A DNA stretch of 64,000 bases from Alphaproteobacteria bacterium (GTDB lineage: Bacteria; Pseudomonadota; Alphaproteobacteria; Paracaedibacterales; VGCI01). The notes below the pieces were generated by a model. It did not search any database, had not been told where the DNA came from, and saw only the letters and a list, made by a program, of their open reading frames with translations. The stretch lies in assembly GCA_019746225.1 (NCBI GenBank), contig JAIESE010000001.1, positions 1 to 64,000 of the forward strand, written 5' to 3'. This document shows positions 24,936 through 33,701 of this stretch, one piece after another; position 1 is the stretch's first letter, and every line of letters begins with the position of its first letter. The position numbers and the translations under genes are program-made.

Positions 24936-27458
24936 ATGAAGCGCATTATTTATGGACTGTTAGGGGGCTTTGGAGTTCTTATTGCCGCGGCGCTTGTCCT
25001 TCCCTTATTCATTAGCATTAATGATTATAAGCCCGAAATTATTGCCAAAACAAAAGAAGCGATCGGTCGTGATGTTGCGATCGACGACGCTCTTTCACTT
25101 TCCTTCTTTCCAAGTCCAAAACTTACCCTGAATAGAGTACGCGTCGCCAATATTGAGGGGGCAAAGTCCAAGGATTTTATCAATATCAAAACAATACGCG
25201 TATCCTTAAGCCTGTGGCCTCTTTTGAAGAAACACGTGAAAATCACAAAACTGGATCTGGATCAACCCGAGGTATTCTTAGAAAAGATGGCAGATGGCCG
25301 TACGAATTGGACATTTTCGAGTCCTTCAACCCTTGCGCCTCTCACGCCAAGGTCCACAACTCCCTCCCCTTCGTCAAAGTTTGAAGTCGACTTTGAGAAA
25401 ATCCAAATCAACGATGGTCGCGTGAGTTACCAAGCCAATGGACAAGAAACGCAACTCCAAGACATTAATACTTCTGCCAAGATGGACAGCCTACAAGGCC
25501 CTTATGCTATTGAAGGAAGCTTGAAAGCTCTAGATAGAGAAATTAAATTAAAAGGGTCATTGGGCACTCTTGGAGAGGCGCAAGATGTGTCCATGAATAT
25601 CCAAGTCGGTGAAGCAACTTCGAGCATTGACGGTAAATTAAATCTTTCCTCATTTACCTTTAAAGGACATATGAAAGCTAAAGCTGATGCAAAAACCCTT
25701 AAAGAAGCTATCGGAAACGACGCACCCCTTTTGACCGGAATGTTGGGAGTAGATTCAGATGTTGAATTAAATGCTCAAAGCATCACTCTTACGAAAGCAA
25801 AATTTGATATAGGCTCCGCCAATCCAGGAGGCGATCTCAAGGTATCCTTTAAGGAAGGGATACAAATTGAGGGATACCTTAAAGACCTCCCCGGGAAAAG
25901 TGGATGTGATTTCACCCTGATTCCTTCCTCTAAAGGTCTCAAGGGCTCTATCAAGGCTACTGTCGAACAGGGGAACGAGCTCTTAAATTGGTTAAAGATC
26001 GATTCTAAATCTTTACCTCCAGCTCTCTTAGGGACTTTTGGCTTTTCCACAGACTATACCTTTGGGGAATCTAAAGAACTAAGGAACTTGTCTCTTACCA
26101 TTGAAAATGCCAAACTCCACGGGGATGTTTCCTTCGAAGAACGAAAAAATGGACAAATATTTCACGTCGATTTAGATACGCCGAAGATCGAAAATATCTT
26201 GAAAGTGTTAGGTACTACTAATCCCAAGCCCTTAGGCGCTGGGAAATTAAAGGGCTCCATACAACTCAATCCAACCTCCGTGAATTTGACCAACATCCAA
26301 GGACAATTTGGACCAACCTTCACTTTCGCAGGAGACGTGGTGATTGATCACTCAAACGTCAAGCCCCATATTAATGCGCGACTTTCTTTGAATTCGATCA
26401 ACGTGGATAAGCTCTTAGCATCTCGAGACCTCCAGGCATTACCCCTTCAGGAAGGCCAGGTGTACCTTATTGCAACAAAGAAGAGACAGACGCCTCCAAA
26501 GGAGTCTTCTACCCCGAGGGACACAAACGCCCCCATCGACTTTGGTTTCTTAGACAAGTTTGACGGGCAATTTGAAATCAGTGCTCCTCAATTGATCAAA
26601 AAGGACATTGTCATCAACCAGCCCAAACTCAGCGCCAAGGTTCAAAATGGCCACATGGATATTAACTCGCTGACGGGGTCCCTTTATGGGGGAACGTTTA
26701 GAGGTAGCGGGCATATTACAGCCAACAATCGGATTAAAGGCCACATACTCCTGCAGGATGCGAATCTGAAGCAGGTGATAAGCCAAGGCACAACCATAAA
26801 GATTATTGCAGGTAAATTGACTCTTTCCGCCGATCTCTCCACACACGGGAAGAGCAGCACAGACATGATTCAACATCTGAGCGGCCCTGTGAATATTACA
26901 GCCAAAGATGGTGTGATTAGTGGGTTTGATCTCCATGCGATTAGTGAGCGATTGGCCAGTCTCCAAAACATACAGTCGGTTCTCGGGCTCTTAGACACCC
27001 ACATGGGTAAGGGCCAAACTCCCTTTTCTACCTTCAAGGGAGACATCCTCCTTAATGAGGGAATTGGTACCATCCAATCCATGACCTTCATGGCGGAAGA
27101 CGGTCAAGGCCAAGCAACAGGCACGATTAATCTGCCTGCGTATACACTAGATGTACATTCCGATTTTCGCCTCACCAAAATACCAAAACTTCCCCCCTTT
27201 CACATGCACCTGACAGGACCTATCGATAATCCCTCACGTAAGTTAGACACGTCAGCCTTGAAAACCTATATGATGGAAAATGTCTTTAAAGGCGTCATTG
27301 AGAGTCTCGGCAAGGGCAAGTTTAAGCCGGCTGATATGTTAGGGTCCATCTTGGGCGGGAACAATAAAGCCGAGCCAGCTGCCCCTCAACAGCCCCAAAG
27401 TGCACCCGATAATAAACCTGAAAAAATCATCAAGGATGTTTTTAAGGGGCTGTTTTAG
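24936..27458 (+). CDS. AsmA family protein
   Basis: The 840-residue protein has an N-terminal membrane helix (IIYGLLGGFGVLIAAALVLPLF) and then the AsmA N-terminal domain, with INDYKPEIIAKTKEAIGRDV and LTLNRVRVAN, both classic. It continues with long beta-rich repeats and an AsmA C-terminal domain (LSADLSTHGKSSTDMIQHLSGPV, GVISGFDLHA). Such proteins bridge the inner and outer membranes and are linked to phospholipid transport and outer-membrane assembly. The protein is long for AsmA proper. The C terminus is a polar tail. It is a single gene after a terminator. Confidence 0.9.
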   Translation: MKRIIYGLLGGFGVLIAAALVLPLFISINDYKPEIIAKTKEAIGRDVAIDDALSLSFFPSPKLTLNRVRVANIEGAKSKDFINIKTIRVSLSLWPLLKKHVKITKLDLDQPEVFLEKMADGRTNWTFSSPSTLAPLTPRSTTPSPSSKFEVDFEKIQINDGRVSYQANGQETQLQDINTSAKMDSLQGPYAIEGSLKALDREIKLKGSLGTLGEAQDVSMNIQVGEATSSIDGKLNLSSFTFKGHMKAKADAKTLKEAIGNDAPLLTGMLGVDSDVELNAQSITLTKAKFDIGSANPGGDLKVSFKEGIQIEGYLKDLPGKSGCDFTLIPSSKGLKGSIKATVEQGNELLNWLKIDSKSLPPALLGTFGFSTDYTFGESKELRNLSLTIENAKLHGDVSFEERKNGQIFHVDLDTPKIENILKVLGTTNPKPLGAGKLKGSIQLNPTSVNLTNIQGQFGPTFTFAGDVVIDHSNVKPHINARLSLNSINVDKLLASRDLQALPLQEGQVYLIATKKRQTPPKESSTPRDTNAPIDFGFLDKFDGQFEISAPQLIKKDIVINQPKLSAKVQNGHMDINSLTGSLYGGTFRGSGHITANNRIKGHILLQDANLKQVISQGTTIKIIAGKLTLSADLSTHGKSSTDMIQHLSGPVNITAKDGVISGFDLHAISERLASLQNIQSVLGLLDTHMGKGQTPFSTFKGDILLNEGIGTIQSMTFMAEDGQGQATGTINLPAYTLDVHSDFRLTKIPKLPPFHMHLTGPIDNPSRKLDTSALKTYMMENVFKGVIESLGKGKFKPADMLGSILGGNNKAEPAAPQQPQSAPDNKPEKIIKDVFKGLF

Positions 27459-27554
27459 GGCAAACTTGAAAGAATATCGATCGTTAAGAACTCCTTAACC
27501 CCTATCGATTACCCTTCAAGTATAGGTATTCTGTCAAAATCAATAATCTGGGGA

Positions 27555-27938
27555 ATGATCATGATTCATATTAAAGATCTTTTTCAATCCTCTTCGGAGA
27601 CCATTCACGCATTTCTAAAAACATCGAGACGACATATACGTTCAAGAATTGTCAAACTCTCAAAGGTAGGAGGGTCACTTGGGGCGTTTACGGTTTCTCT
27701 TGGGGTTGTCCTTGTGTGGGCATTATGTGGTCCTCTTTTTAATTACTCAGACACCTGGCAGTTGGTGATTAATACAGGAACAACCATCATCACGTTTTTG
27801 ATGGCCTTCAGCATTCAGTTCTCCCAAAACCGGGACACCAAACAAATAACCATGATCCTAAAATCCCTCATGAAGCAAAATGAGGATTTGAGAGACCAAC
27901 TTGCCGCCATCGAGCAAGAAATGGAAGATGACGATTAG
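27555..27938 (+). CDS. Low-affinity iron permease family small membrane protein
   Basis: The 127-residue protein has two membrane helices (GGSLGAFTVSLGVVLVWALC and TWQLVINTGTTIITFLMAF) and the motif FSQNRDTKQI, which together match the low-affinity iron permease family. It ends in a charged helix (QNEDLRDQLAAIEQEMEDDD). Transport of iron has been claimed for the fungal relatives; for the short bacterial form the function is unproven. The loop YSDTWQLVINTGTT is the most conserved part. It is a single gene. Confidence 0.8.
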   Translation: MIMIHIKDLFQSSSETIHAFLKTSRRHIRSRIVKLSKVGGSLGAFTVSLGVVLVWALCGPLFNYSDTWQLVINTGTTIITFLMAFSIQFSQNRDTKQITMILKSLMKQNEDLRDQLAAIEQEMEDDD

Positions 27939-28073
27939 GAAACAAAAAGATATATTCACACCATTTCCTGATTTCATTGCCTTTTCACATAAAATATGAT
28001 CTAAGTATTCATTACAAGGCAGACACTGTCTGAACCTTCATCCAATTGTTTTAATGAAGAAATTATAGATATT

Positions 28074-29399
28074 ATGTCAACAACCTGTCATACGCATTCA
28101 AAAGAATCTGCCCCCAAAGAGGATGGCCCTACAGTCATTACTTTCGGGTGTCGCTTGAATTCTTATGAGTCTCAAGTGATGAAAGACCTTGGCCGAGAAG
28201 CAGGCCTGACGAAGTCGATTATCATCAATACGTGCGCCGTGACGTCTGAAGCAGAACGTCAAGCCAGGCAAACCATTCGCCGCCTCCGTCGGGATCACCC
28301 CGATGCTGAAATCATCGTCACCGGCTGCGCTTCCCAAATTAATCCCTCGAAATATGCGGATATGAAAGAAGTGAGTCGCGTCATTGGGAACGACGAAAAA
28401 ATGAAATTGTCCAGCTATCTTCAAGACACTCCCCACGACCGAATTCTGGTCAATGACATCATGGAGGTGCGGGAAACCGCGGGACACTTGGTATCCGGTT
28501 TTGAAGGTAAAGCCCGGGCTTTTGTTCAGATCCAGAATGGGTGCGATCATCGTTGTACGTTTTGCACAATCCCCTTTGGTCGCGGCAACTCCCGCAGTGT
28601 GGCGATTGGCGAGATTGTGGCGCAGGTGCGATCCCTTGTGGACGCCGGATACCCTGAAATTGTAATGACGGGTGTGGATATCACTGCCTATGGAGCAGAC
28701 CTGCCCGGTGCACCTACCTTGGGGCAGATGATGCGACGCCTGCTCAGCCTGGTGCCAGAGCTGAAGCGCTTGCGCCTGTCCTCTTTGGACCCGGTTGAAA
28801 TGGATGAAGATCTCTGGAAGTTGATTGGCGAGGAGCCCCGCTTGTTGCCCCATCTCCACATGAGCCTACAGGCTGGGGATGACATGATCTTAAAGCGCAT
28901 GAAACGTCGACATTTGCGGAAGGATGCCATCGCATTTTGCGAAAAGGCACGGAAATTACGCCCTGATGTCGTGTTTGGCGCCGATCTGATCGCCGGATTT
29001 CCAACTGAAACGGACGACATGTTTGACAATACCTTGCGAAGTATTGATGAGTGTGGATTAACCTATTTGCATGTTTTCCCCTATTCATCTCGCCCCGGTA
29101 CGCCTGCCAGTCGTATGCCAGCTGTTCCTGGGCCCATCATCAAAAAGAGGGCCGCCATTTTACGCCAAAAAGGTCAAGAAGCTTTAACGCGCTTTTACCA
29201 ATCCTGGGTTGGCAAAGACACCAACTTTTTGGTTGAGTCCCTGGAAAATACCCCGCATGGAATTATGATTCGCGGTAAAACGGATCACTTTGCCCCAATT
29301 CACCTTGAAACGGACGTCGAATATGCCCTAGGATCAGTCATTAGGGTGCGCATCATTGATGCTTCATCGGACGGATTGATAGGAAAATTAAGGGAATGA
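28074..29399 (+). CDS. mtaB: tRNA t6A37 methylthiotransferase
   Basis: The 441-residue radical-SAM enzyme adds a methylthio group to N6-threonylcarbamoyladenosine at position 37 of tRNAs. The N-terminal MTTase domain holds one [4Fe-4S] cluster through cysteines in TFGCRLNSYES, INTCAVTSEA and VTGCASQ. The radical-SAM CxxxCxxC is in GCDHRCTFCTIPFGRGNSRS, which is diagnostic of MtaB rather than MiaB. Usual length. The stop overlaps ftsY by 4 bases (ATGA), so the two are translationally coupled. Confidence 0.94.
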   Translation: MSTTCHTHSKESAPKEDGPTVITFGCRLNSYESQVMKDLGREAGLTKSIIINTCAVTSEAERQARQTIRRLRRDHPDAEIIVTGCASQINPSKYADMKEVSRVIGNDEKMKLSSYLQDTPHDRILVNDIMEVRETAGHLVSGFEGKARAFVQIQNGCDHRCTFCTIPFGRGNSRSVAIGEIVAQVRSLVDAGYPEIVMTGVDITAYGADLPGAPTLGQMMRRLLSLVPELKRLRLSSLDPVEMDEDLWKLIGEEPRLLPHLHMSLQAGDDMILKRMKRRHLRKDAIAFCEKARKLRPDVVFGADLIAGFPTETDDMFDNTLRSIDECGLTYLHVFPYSSRPGTPASRMPAVPGPIIKKRAAILRQKGQEALTRFYQSWVGKDTNFLVESLENTPHGIMIRGKTDHFAPIHLETDVEYALGSVIRVRIIDASSDGLIGKLRE

Positions 29400-30349
29400 C
29401 AGAAAAAGAAGCTCCCGTTGAGTCAGAAAAAGGGGGATGGTGGTCTCGCCTGAAACAAGGCTTAAAGCGCTCCTCAGACCGCTTGGGAGATGGCTTAAAG
29501 ACCATTTTCGTCTCCAAAAAGCTCGACCAGGCCACTTTAGATGAGTTGGAAGAGCTGTTGATCACCAGTGATCTCGGGCCCGAAACAGCCTCTCGGCTGA
29601 CAACCGACCTTGGTAAACAACGTCTTGATCAAGAAATTACGATCGAAGAAGTCAAAGCCTACCTTGCAACCGCCATCGAAGGGATCTTAGACCCTATCGC
29701 CAAACCTCTCACCCTTGATGCTGCCCACAAACCCCACGTCGTTTTGGTGGTCGGTGTCAATGGCAGCGGGAAAACAACAACCATGGGAAAGTTTGCTAAG
29801 CAATGGAAGGATCAAGGTCTCTCCGTCATGATGGCAGCCGGCGATACGTTTCGCGCGGCCGCCGTCGAGCAACTCCAGATTTGGGGACAGCGTTTGAACG
29901 TCCCCGTGATATCCGGTGCACCCGGTGCTGACGCCGCTGGCCTTGCTTTTGATGCCCTTACGAAAGCCAAAGAGGTAGAAGCCGATGTTCTCTTGATTGA
30001 CACCGCAGGGCGTCTTCAAAACAAAGCGCATCTTATGGAAGAGCTAAAGAAAATTCAGCGCGTCTTAAGTAAGGTGGACCCCTCTGCCCCCCATAGTACG
30101 TTGTTGATATTAGATGGAACAACGGGGCAAAATGCCCATAGTCAGGTTCACAATTTTCAAGAGATTATTGGCCTCACCGGCCTTGTCATCACCAAGCTGG
30201 ATGGCACAGCCCGTGGCGGTGTCGTCGTGTCCCTTGCCCAAAAATTTGGCCTACCCATTCATGCGGTCGGGGTTGGTGAGACAGCCGATGACCTTCGCCC
30301 CTTTACGAGTCGCGATTTTGCCCGTAACCTGGTGGGGTTAGAAGGTTAA
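29396..30349 (+). CDS. ftsY: Signal recognition particle receptor FtsY
   Basis: The 317-residue SRP GTPase has the N domain (helical, about residues 35-110) and G domain with VVGVNGSGKTTTMGKFA (G1), DTFRAAAVEQL, DTAGR (G3) and TKLDGTARGG (G4 and closing loop). It docks ribosome-SRP complexes at the membrane. The acidic A domain is short, about 30 residues, as is common in Alphaproteobacteria. It is coupled to mtaB by a 4-base overlap. Confidence 0.96.
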   Translation: MTEKEAPVESEKGGWWSRLKQGLKRSSDRLGDGLKTIFVSKKLDQATLDELEELLITSDLGPETASRLTTDLGKQRLDQEITIEEVKAYLATAIEGILDPIAKPLTLDAAHKPHVVLVVGVNGSGKTTTMGKFAKQWKDQGLSVMMAAGDTFRAAAVEQLQIWGQRLNVPVISGAPGADAAGLAFDALTKAKEVEADVLLIDTAGRLQNKAHLMEELKKIQRVLSKVDPSAPHSTLLILDGTTGQNAHSQVHNFQEIIGLTGLVITKLDGTARGGVVVSLAQKFGLPIHAVGVGETADDLRPFTSRDFARNLVGLEG

Positions 30350-30451
30350 TTTTATACGAGCAGAGTAGAAGAAATTAAAGAAAATTTAAGAGTATCATTT
30401 TTAATATATTGATAAGGCTGAATCTTATCAAAACCAATAGAATAGGTGACC

Positions 30452-31948
30452 ATGGCAACTGACATCAACAACGACACCACCAAACCCCTTTTTCCAGGGG
30501 TTAAGGATGTTGTGGCTTACACAGATGCGGCAGAAGCTGTTCAAGCTATTGAGGATATCTACAACAAGAACAGCATCTTGATTCATGATGCCTTCAAGCG
30601 CCTTCTGGATGGAGAAGAAGTGCCTGAGTCCTTGCTGGCAGAAGCCACCTATCCCTACGTTGGCATTCAAGTTACGCAAAAGGATTTAAATCTGGATGCC
30701 CGCCTATCTTATGGCGTCGTCGTTGAAGCTGGCCTTTATGGGGGCACAGTTACGCGCCCCGACATCTTTAAGCGGTACTACCAGCATCAAATCGAATTGC
30801 TGATGGATCGCCACAAAGTACCCGTCTATGTGGGCGCCAGCAACTGGTCGATTCCCCTGCCCTTTGCCATGGATCATACACCCGCTCAGCTTGATCCGCG
30901 CACCCTTGATATGGGACAGCTCTGGCAGATGCAAACAGGCTTTGCTCTCCCTAACTTAACGCGTGTGAATGATGATATTGCCAATTGCACCTACCGTCCT
31001 GGTGCTACTGGTATCAAGCCTATTTCAATGTTTAGCGGCGAGCGTGTCGATTATTCCCTTCACCGCCTTCATCATTATACCGGGACTTCTCCTGAGCATT
31101 TTCAAGAATTCGTCCTCCTCACCAACTATCAGAGATATGTGGATGAGTTCATTGCTTTTGGTCTCGAACAGATCAAAAATGACTCCGATTATGAAGAATT
31201 AGTCATTACAGGCGATTCCATCTATCGCCGAGGTGACGATGAGGTTACCTCTCCAAAGAACCTCCCTCAAATGCCTGGATACCATCTGAAACGAAAGGAT
31301 GGCATGGGGATTACGTTCATAAATATTGGCGTCGGCCCCACCAATGCGAAGACCATTACGGATCACCTCGCCGTCTTGCGCCCCCATTGTTGGTTGATGT
31401 TGGGACATTGTGCGGGCTTACGCTCAACCCAAGCCTTAGGCGACTATGTCCTGGCCCACGGTTATGTGCGTGAAGACAATGTCTTAAACCAAGACCTGCC
31501 CACCTGGATTCCCGTGCCTCCCATTGCCGAAGTTCAAGTCGCCCTTCAACAAGCGGTTGAAAATATCGCCCTAGATAAAGAAACCTTGAAGACAGGCATG
31601 CGCACAGGCACGGTGGTTACAACCGACAACCGAAATTGGGAATTGCGATCCGACGAGCTTTACGAGAGATTCCGTCAAAGCCGCGCCGTTGCGCTTGATA
31701 TGGAATCCGCCACGGTGGCTGCGAACGGCTTTCGATTCCGGGTCCCCTACGGGACACTCTTATGCGTCTCTGACAAACCCATTCATGGGGAAATTAAACT
31801 GCGGGGCATGGCCAATAAATTCTATAATCAACGAGTCAACCAACATTTACGTATCGGTCTTGAAGCCATCCGCCTCTTGCGCTCCCAAGGCGTTGACCAA
31901 CTCCACTCCCGCAAACTCCGCGGCTTTGACGAGCCTCCGTTCCGGTAG
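30452..31948 (+). CDS. amn: AMP nucleosidase
   Basis: The 498-residue enzyme cleaves AMP to adenine and ribose-5-phosphate. The N-terminal AMP nucleosidase domain (YPYVGIQVTQKDLNLDARLSY, GGTVTRPDIF) precedes a C-terminal purine-nucleoside-phosphorylase-like domain with INIGVGPTNAKTITDHLA, LMLGHCAGLRSTQALGDYV and ALDMESATVAANGFRFRVP, the ribose-binding MES loop. The ATG at 30452 is chosen; a GTG two codons earlier is possible. The length matches the family. It stands alone and is followed by a hairpin. It controls adenylate pools, notable in an organism that may exchange nucleotides with a host. Confidence 0.93.
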   Translation: MATDINNDTTKPLFPGVKDVVAYTDAAEAVQAIEDIYNKNSILIHDAFKRLLDGEEVPESLLAEATYPYVGIQVTQKDLNLDARLSYGVVVEAGLYGGTVTRPDIFKRYYQHQIELLMDRHKVPVYVGASNWSIPLPFAMDHTPAQLDPRTLDMGQLWQMQTGFALPNLTRVNDDIANCTYRPGATGIKPISMFSGERVDYSLHRLHHYTGTSPEHFQEFVLLTNYQRYVDEFIAFGLEQIKNDSDYEELVITGDSIYRRGDDEVTSPKNLPQMPGYHLKRKDGMGITFINIGVGPTNAKTITDHLAVLRPHCWLMLGHCAGLRSTQALGDYVLAHGYVREDNVLNQDLPTWIPVPPIAEVQVALQQAVENIALDKETLKTGMRTGTVVTTDNRNWELRSDELYERFRQSRAVALDMESATVAANGFRFRVPYGTLLCVSDKPIHGEIKLRGMANKFYNQRVNQHLRIGLEAIRLLRSQGVDQLHSRKLRGFDEPPFR

Positions 31949-31999
31949 AGCCTGCCTGAATGTGCCTTAACCATTTCTAAGCAGTAGTTATTAGCTAGA

Positions 32000-32022
32000 C
32001 TGCGAAACTACTCTTTTCGCAG
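32000..32022 (+). terminator. Possible terminator hairpin after amn
   Basis: CTGCGAAA and TTTCGCAG form an 8-bp stem with a 7-base loop; a broken T-rich stretch (CCTTTTAAT) follows after 7 bases, so this is a weak call. Confidence 0.4.
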
Positions 32023-32101
32023 ACGTGCCTTTTAATAAAGTTTTAATAGATATTTGATAATATGTGTCTATATAGAGTAATCAGTATTTAGGGCAAATCA
32101 A

Positions 32102-33586
32102 ATGCAATCAAAAAATACACTGATCGCCTTTCTTAGTGTTGTGAGCATCAGTACAGCGGCTCAAGGAGAACAGTGGGGCAAAATTCGATGCTTAAAGGAA
32201 TGTACAGATATATCCTGTGCTGACACAATAAAAAAAGAGACTTGTGAAAAAAATTGTGCGGTCGAGAACTTAGAAGCTTGCAGAACAGCTAAAGTAAAAA
32301 CACCTCAAAGAGCTGCTCCACCGACTAGAACTAGTGTTAGTGAGAAGCCAGTTTCTCAAGTTACCGTTCAACCGCAGCCTGCTCCTCCTGCTTCTTCGGA
32401 GTCCAAAAGTGTTGAGTTGCCAAGAGCGCCATCCCAAGAGATAGGGGAAATGGTGCAGCAAGTGGGTGTTCAACTACCAACGGGCTTGGTAAGGTTGGAC
32501 CTTCCTTCAAACACTGTTTTAGATGAAGCTTTCATTGATACATACATTCGACCAAAACTTGAGGGGCGGCATAAAAAATTACCTATAGAAATCCTAGTCC
32601 AAGGAAAATCGATTAAAGGAAAAGCTTTAAGTGTCTTGCCACCGAGTATGACTCTTATAATTGCTCCACAGGTTCGAGCATTGCCATCCCTTCCCGTACC
32701 AAAGCCTCTAAACGTAACACAGTCAAAAGCAATTGAAGCAACGAATGCAGCACATTTAGCTGCTGCAAAAACCGATTTAAAGAATGATGGAATGGAAGTT
32801 GCTAAGTACGCTCGTTGCTTATCGAGTTTACTCGAGACTCAAGTAAAATTATTTCCAGTCAATAAATACAAGAAGGGTTTGTTGCCTTTTTCTAAGAAAA
32901 AGACAATAGCCCCGTTTAGTCAATCTGAGGTTTTGGATAAAATTAATAATATAAAAATAAATGCTAATGGCGGTGTGACAAAAATTAACAAGATTTTGAA
33001 TCAATGGCCTGCCAATGACAACACTTTTAAAAAGGTAGGAGAATTAGAGCAAAGTGTTACGGAAGTCGTTATTGAAACTACTTCTGCCGCCCTTAAAGAT
33101 TTTAGAGAATTGAATAAAGAAATTTCAGATTTTTCTGAAGGCAAAGAAGTTCTTAGTCCCGAAAAATGTTCATATACTACTAAAAAATTGCTTGAAAAGG
33201 CTAAAGCCGAAATGAATAGGAGAGGCGTTGAAGCAATCAACCAATGTAAGTGTCTTGCTTCTCAACTCTCAGAATTTTTGAGCATTTTTCCCGTAGCAAA
33301 ATCATCTGAATCTTCGTTAACTCAAGCAGATGTTTCGGGTTATATAAGTGATTTGCAACGAAACGCAAACACGGAGTTGGAAAAAGCTAAGAAAGTTCTC
33401 GATGAATGGCCTGCAAAGAAGGAATCCATACAAGATATTAGAGACTTAAGTGTCAAATTCAGCATGGAACTCAGAGCTATGAGTTCCTTCTGTACTCAGC
33501 CTTATGATTTAATCAGCGTTGAAATTAACAAAATCCTAAAAGGTAAGAAGGCGGGTCCAGATAAAAATAAGTGTTTTACCCGTTAG
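32102..33586 (+). CDS. Secreted protein with five-cysteine motif and internal duplication
   Basis: The 494-residue protein begins with a signal peptide (NTLIAFLSVVSISTAAQGEQ). Directly after it comes a cysteine motif C-x3-C-x4-C-x8-C-x3-C (from KIRCLKEC), nearly the same as in the protein at 12005. A proline/threonine-rich linker follows, then a globular region around residues 120-200, then two related helical units: MEVAKYARCLSSLLE...FPVNKY...ILNQWPAND at about 235-305 and VEAINQCKCLASQLS...FPVAKS...VLDEWPAKK at about 378-440. I recognise no family. The C terminus ends with another cysteine. Probably a periplasmic or exported protein; its role is unknown. Confidence 0.75.
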   Translation: MQSKNTLIAFLSVVSISTAAQGEQWGKIRCLKECTDISCADTIKKETCEKNCAVENLEACRTAKVKTPQRAAPPTRTSVSEKPVSQVTVQPQPAPPASSESKSVELPRAPSQEIGEMVQQVGVQLPTGLVRLDLPSNTVLDEAFIDTYIRPKLEGRHKKLPIEILVQGKSIKGKALSVLPPSMTLIIAPQVRALPSLPVPKPLNVTQSKAIEATNAAHLAAAKTDLKNDGMEVAKYARCLSSLLETQVKLFPVNKYKKGLLPFSKKKTIAPFSQSEVLDKINNIKINANGGVTKINKILNQWPANDNTFKKVGELEQSVTEVVIETTSAALKDFRELNKEISDFSEGKEVLSPEKCSYTTKKLLEKAKAEMNRRGVEAINQCKCLASQLSEFLSIFPVAKSSESSLTQADVSGYISDLQRNANTELEKAKKVLDEWPAKKESIQDIRDLSVKFSMELRAMSSFCTQPYDLISVEINKILKGKKAGPDKNKCFTR

Positions 33587-33663
33587 GTAAGATATTTTCT
33601 TGAAACCCTCACCAAAGCGGGGATTTATCACTTCTTCGGTTATTTTTCCTTTCAATATTTATA

Positions 33664-33689
33664 AAAAAGGGCCCAAAAGGGCCCTTTTT
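33664..33689. terminator. Bidirectional intrinsic terminator between convergent genes
   Basis: AAAAAGGGCCC, an AAAA loop and GGGCCCTTTTT make a perfect 11-bp stem with A and T tails, so it can stop transcription from both the secreted-protein gene and the LRR gene that converges on it. Confidence 0.88.
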
Positions 33690-33701
33690 ATGGCGAATTA
33701 C

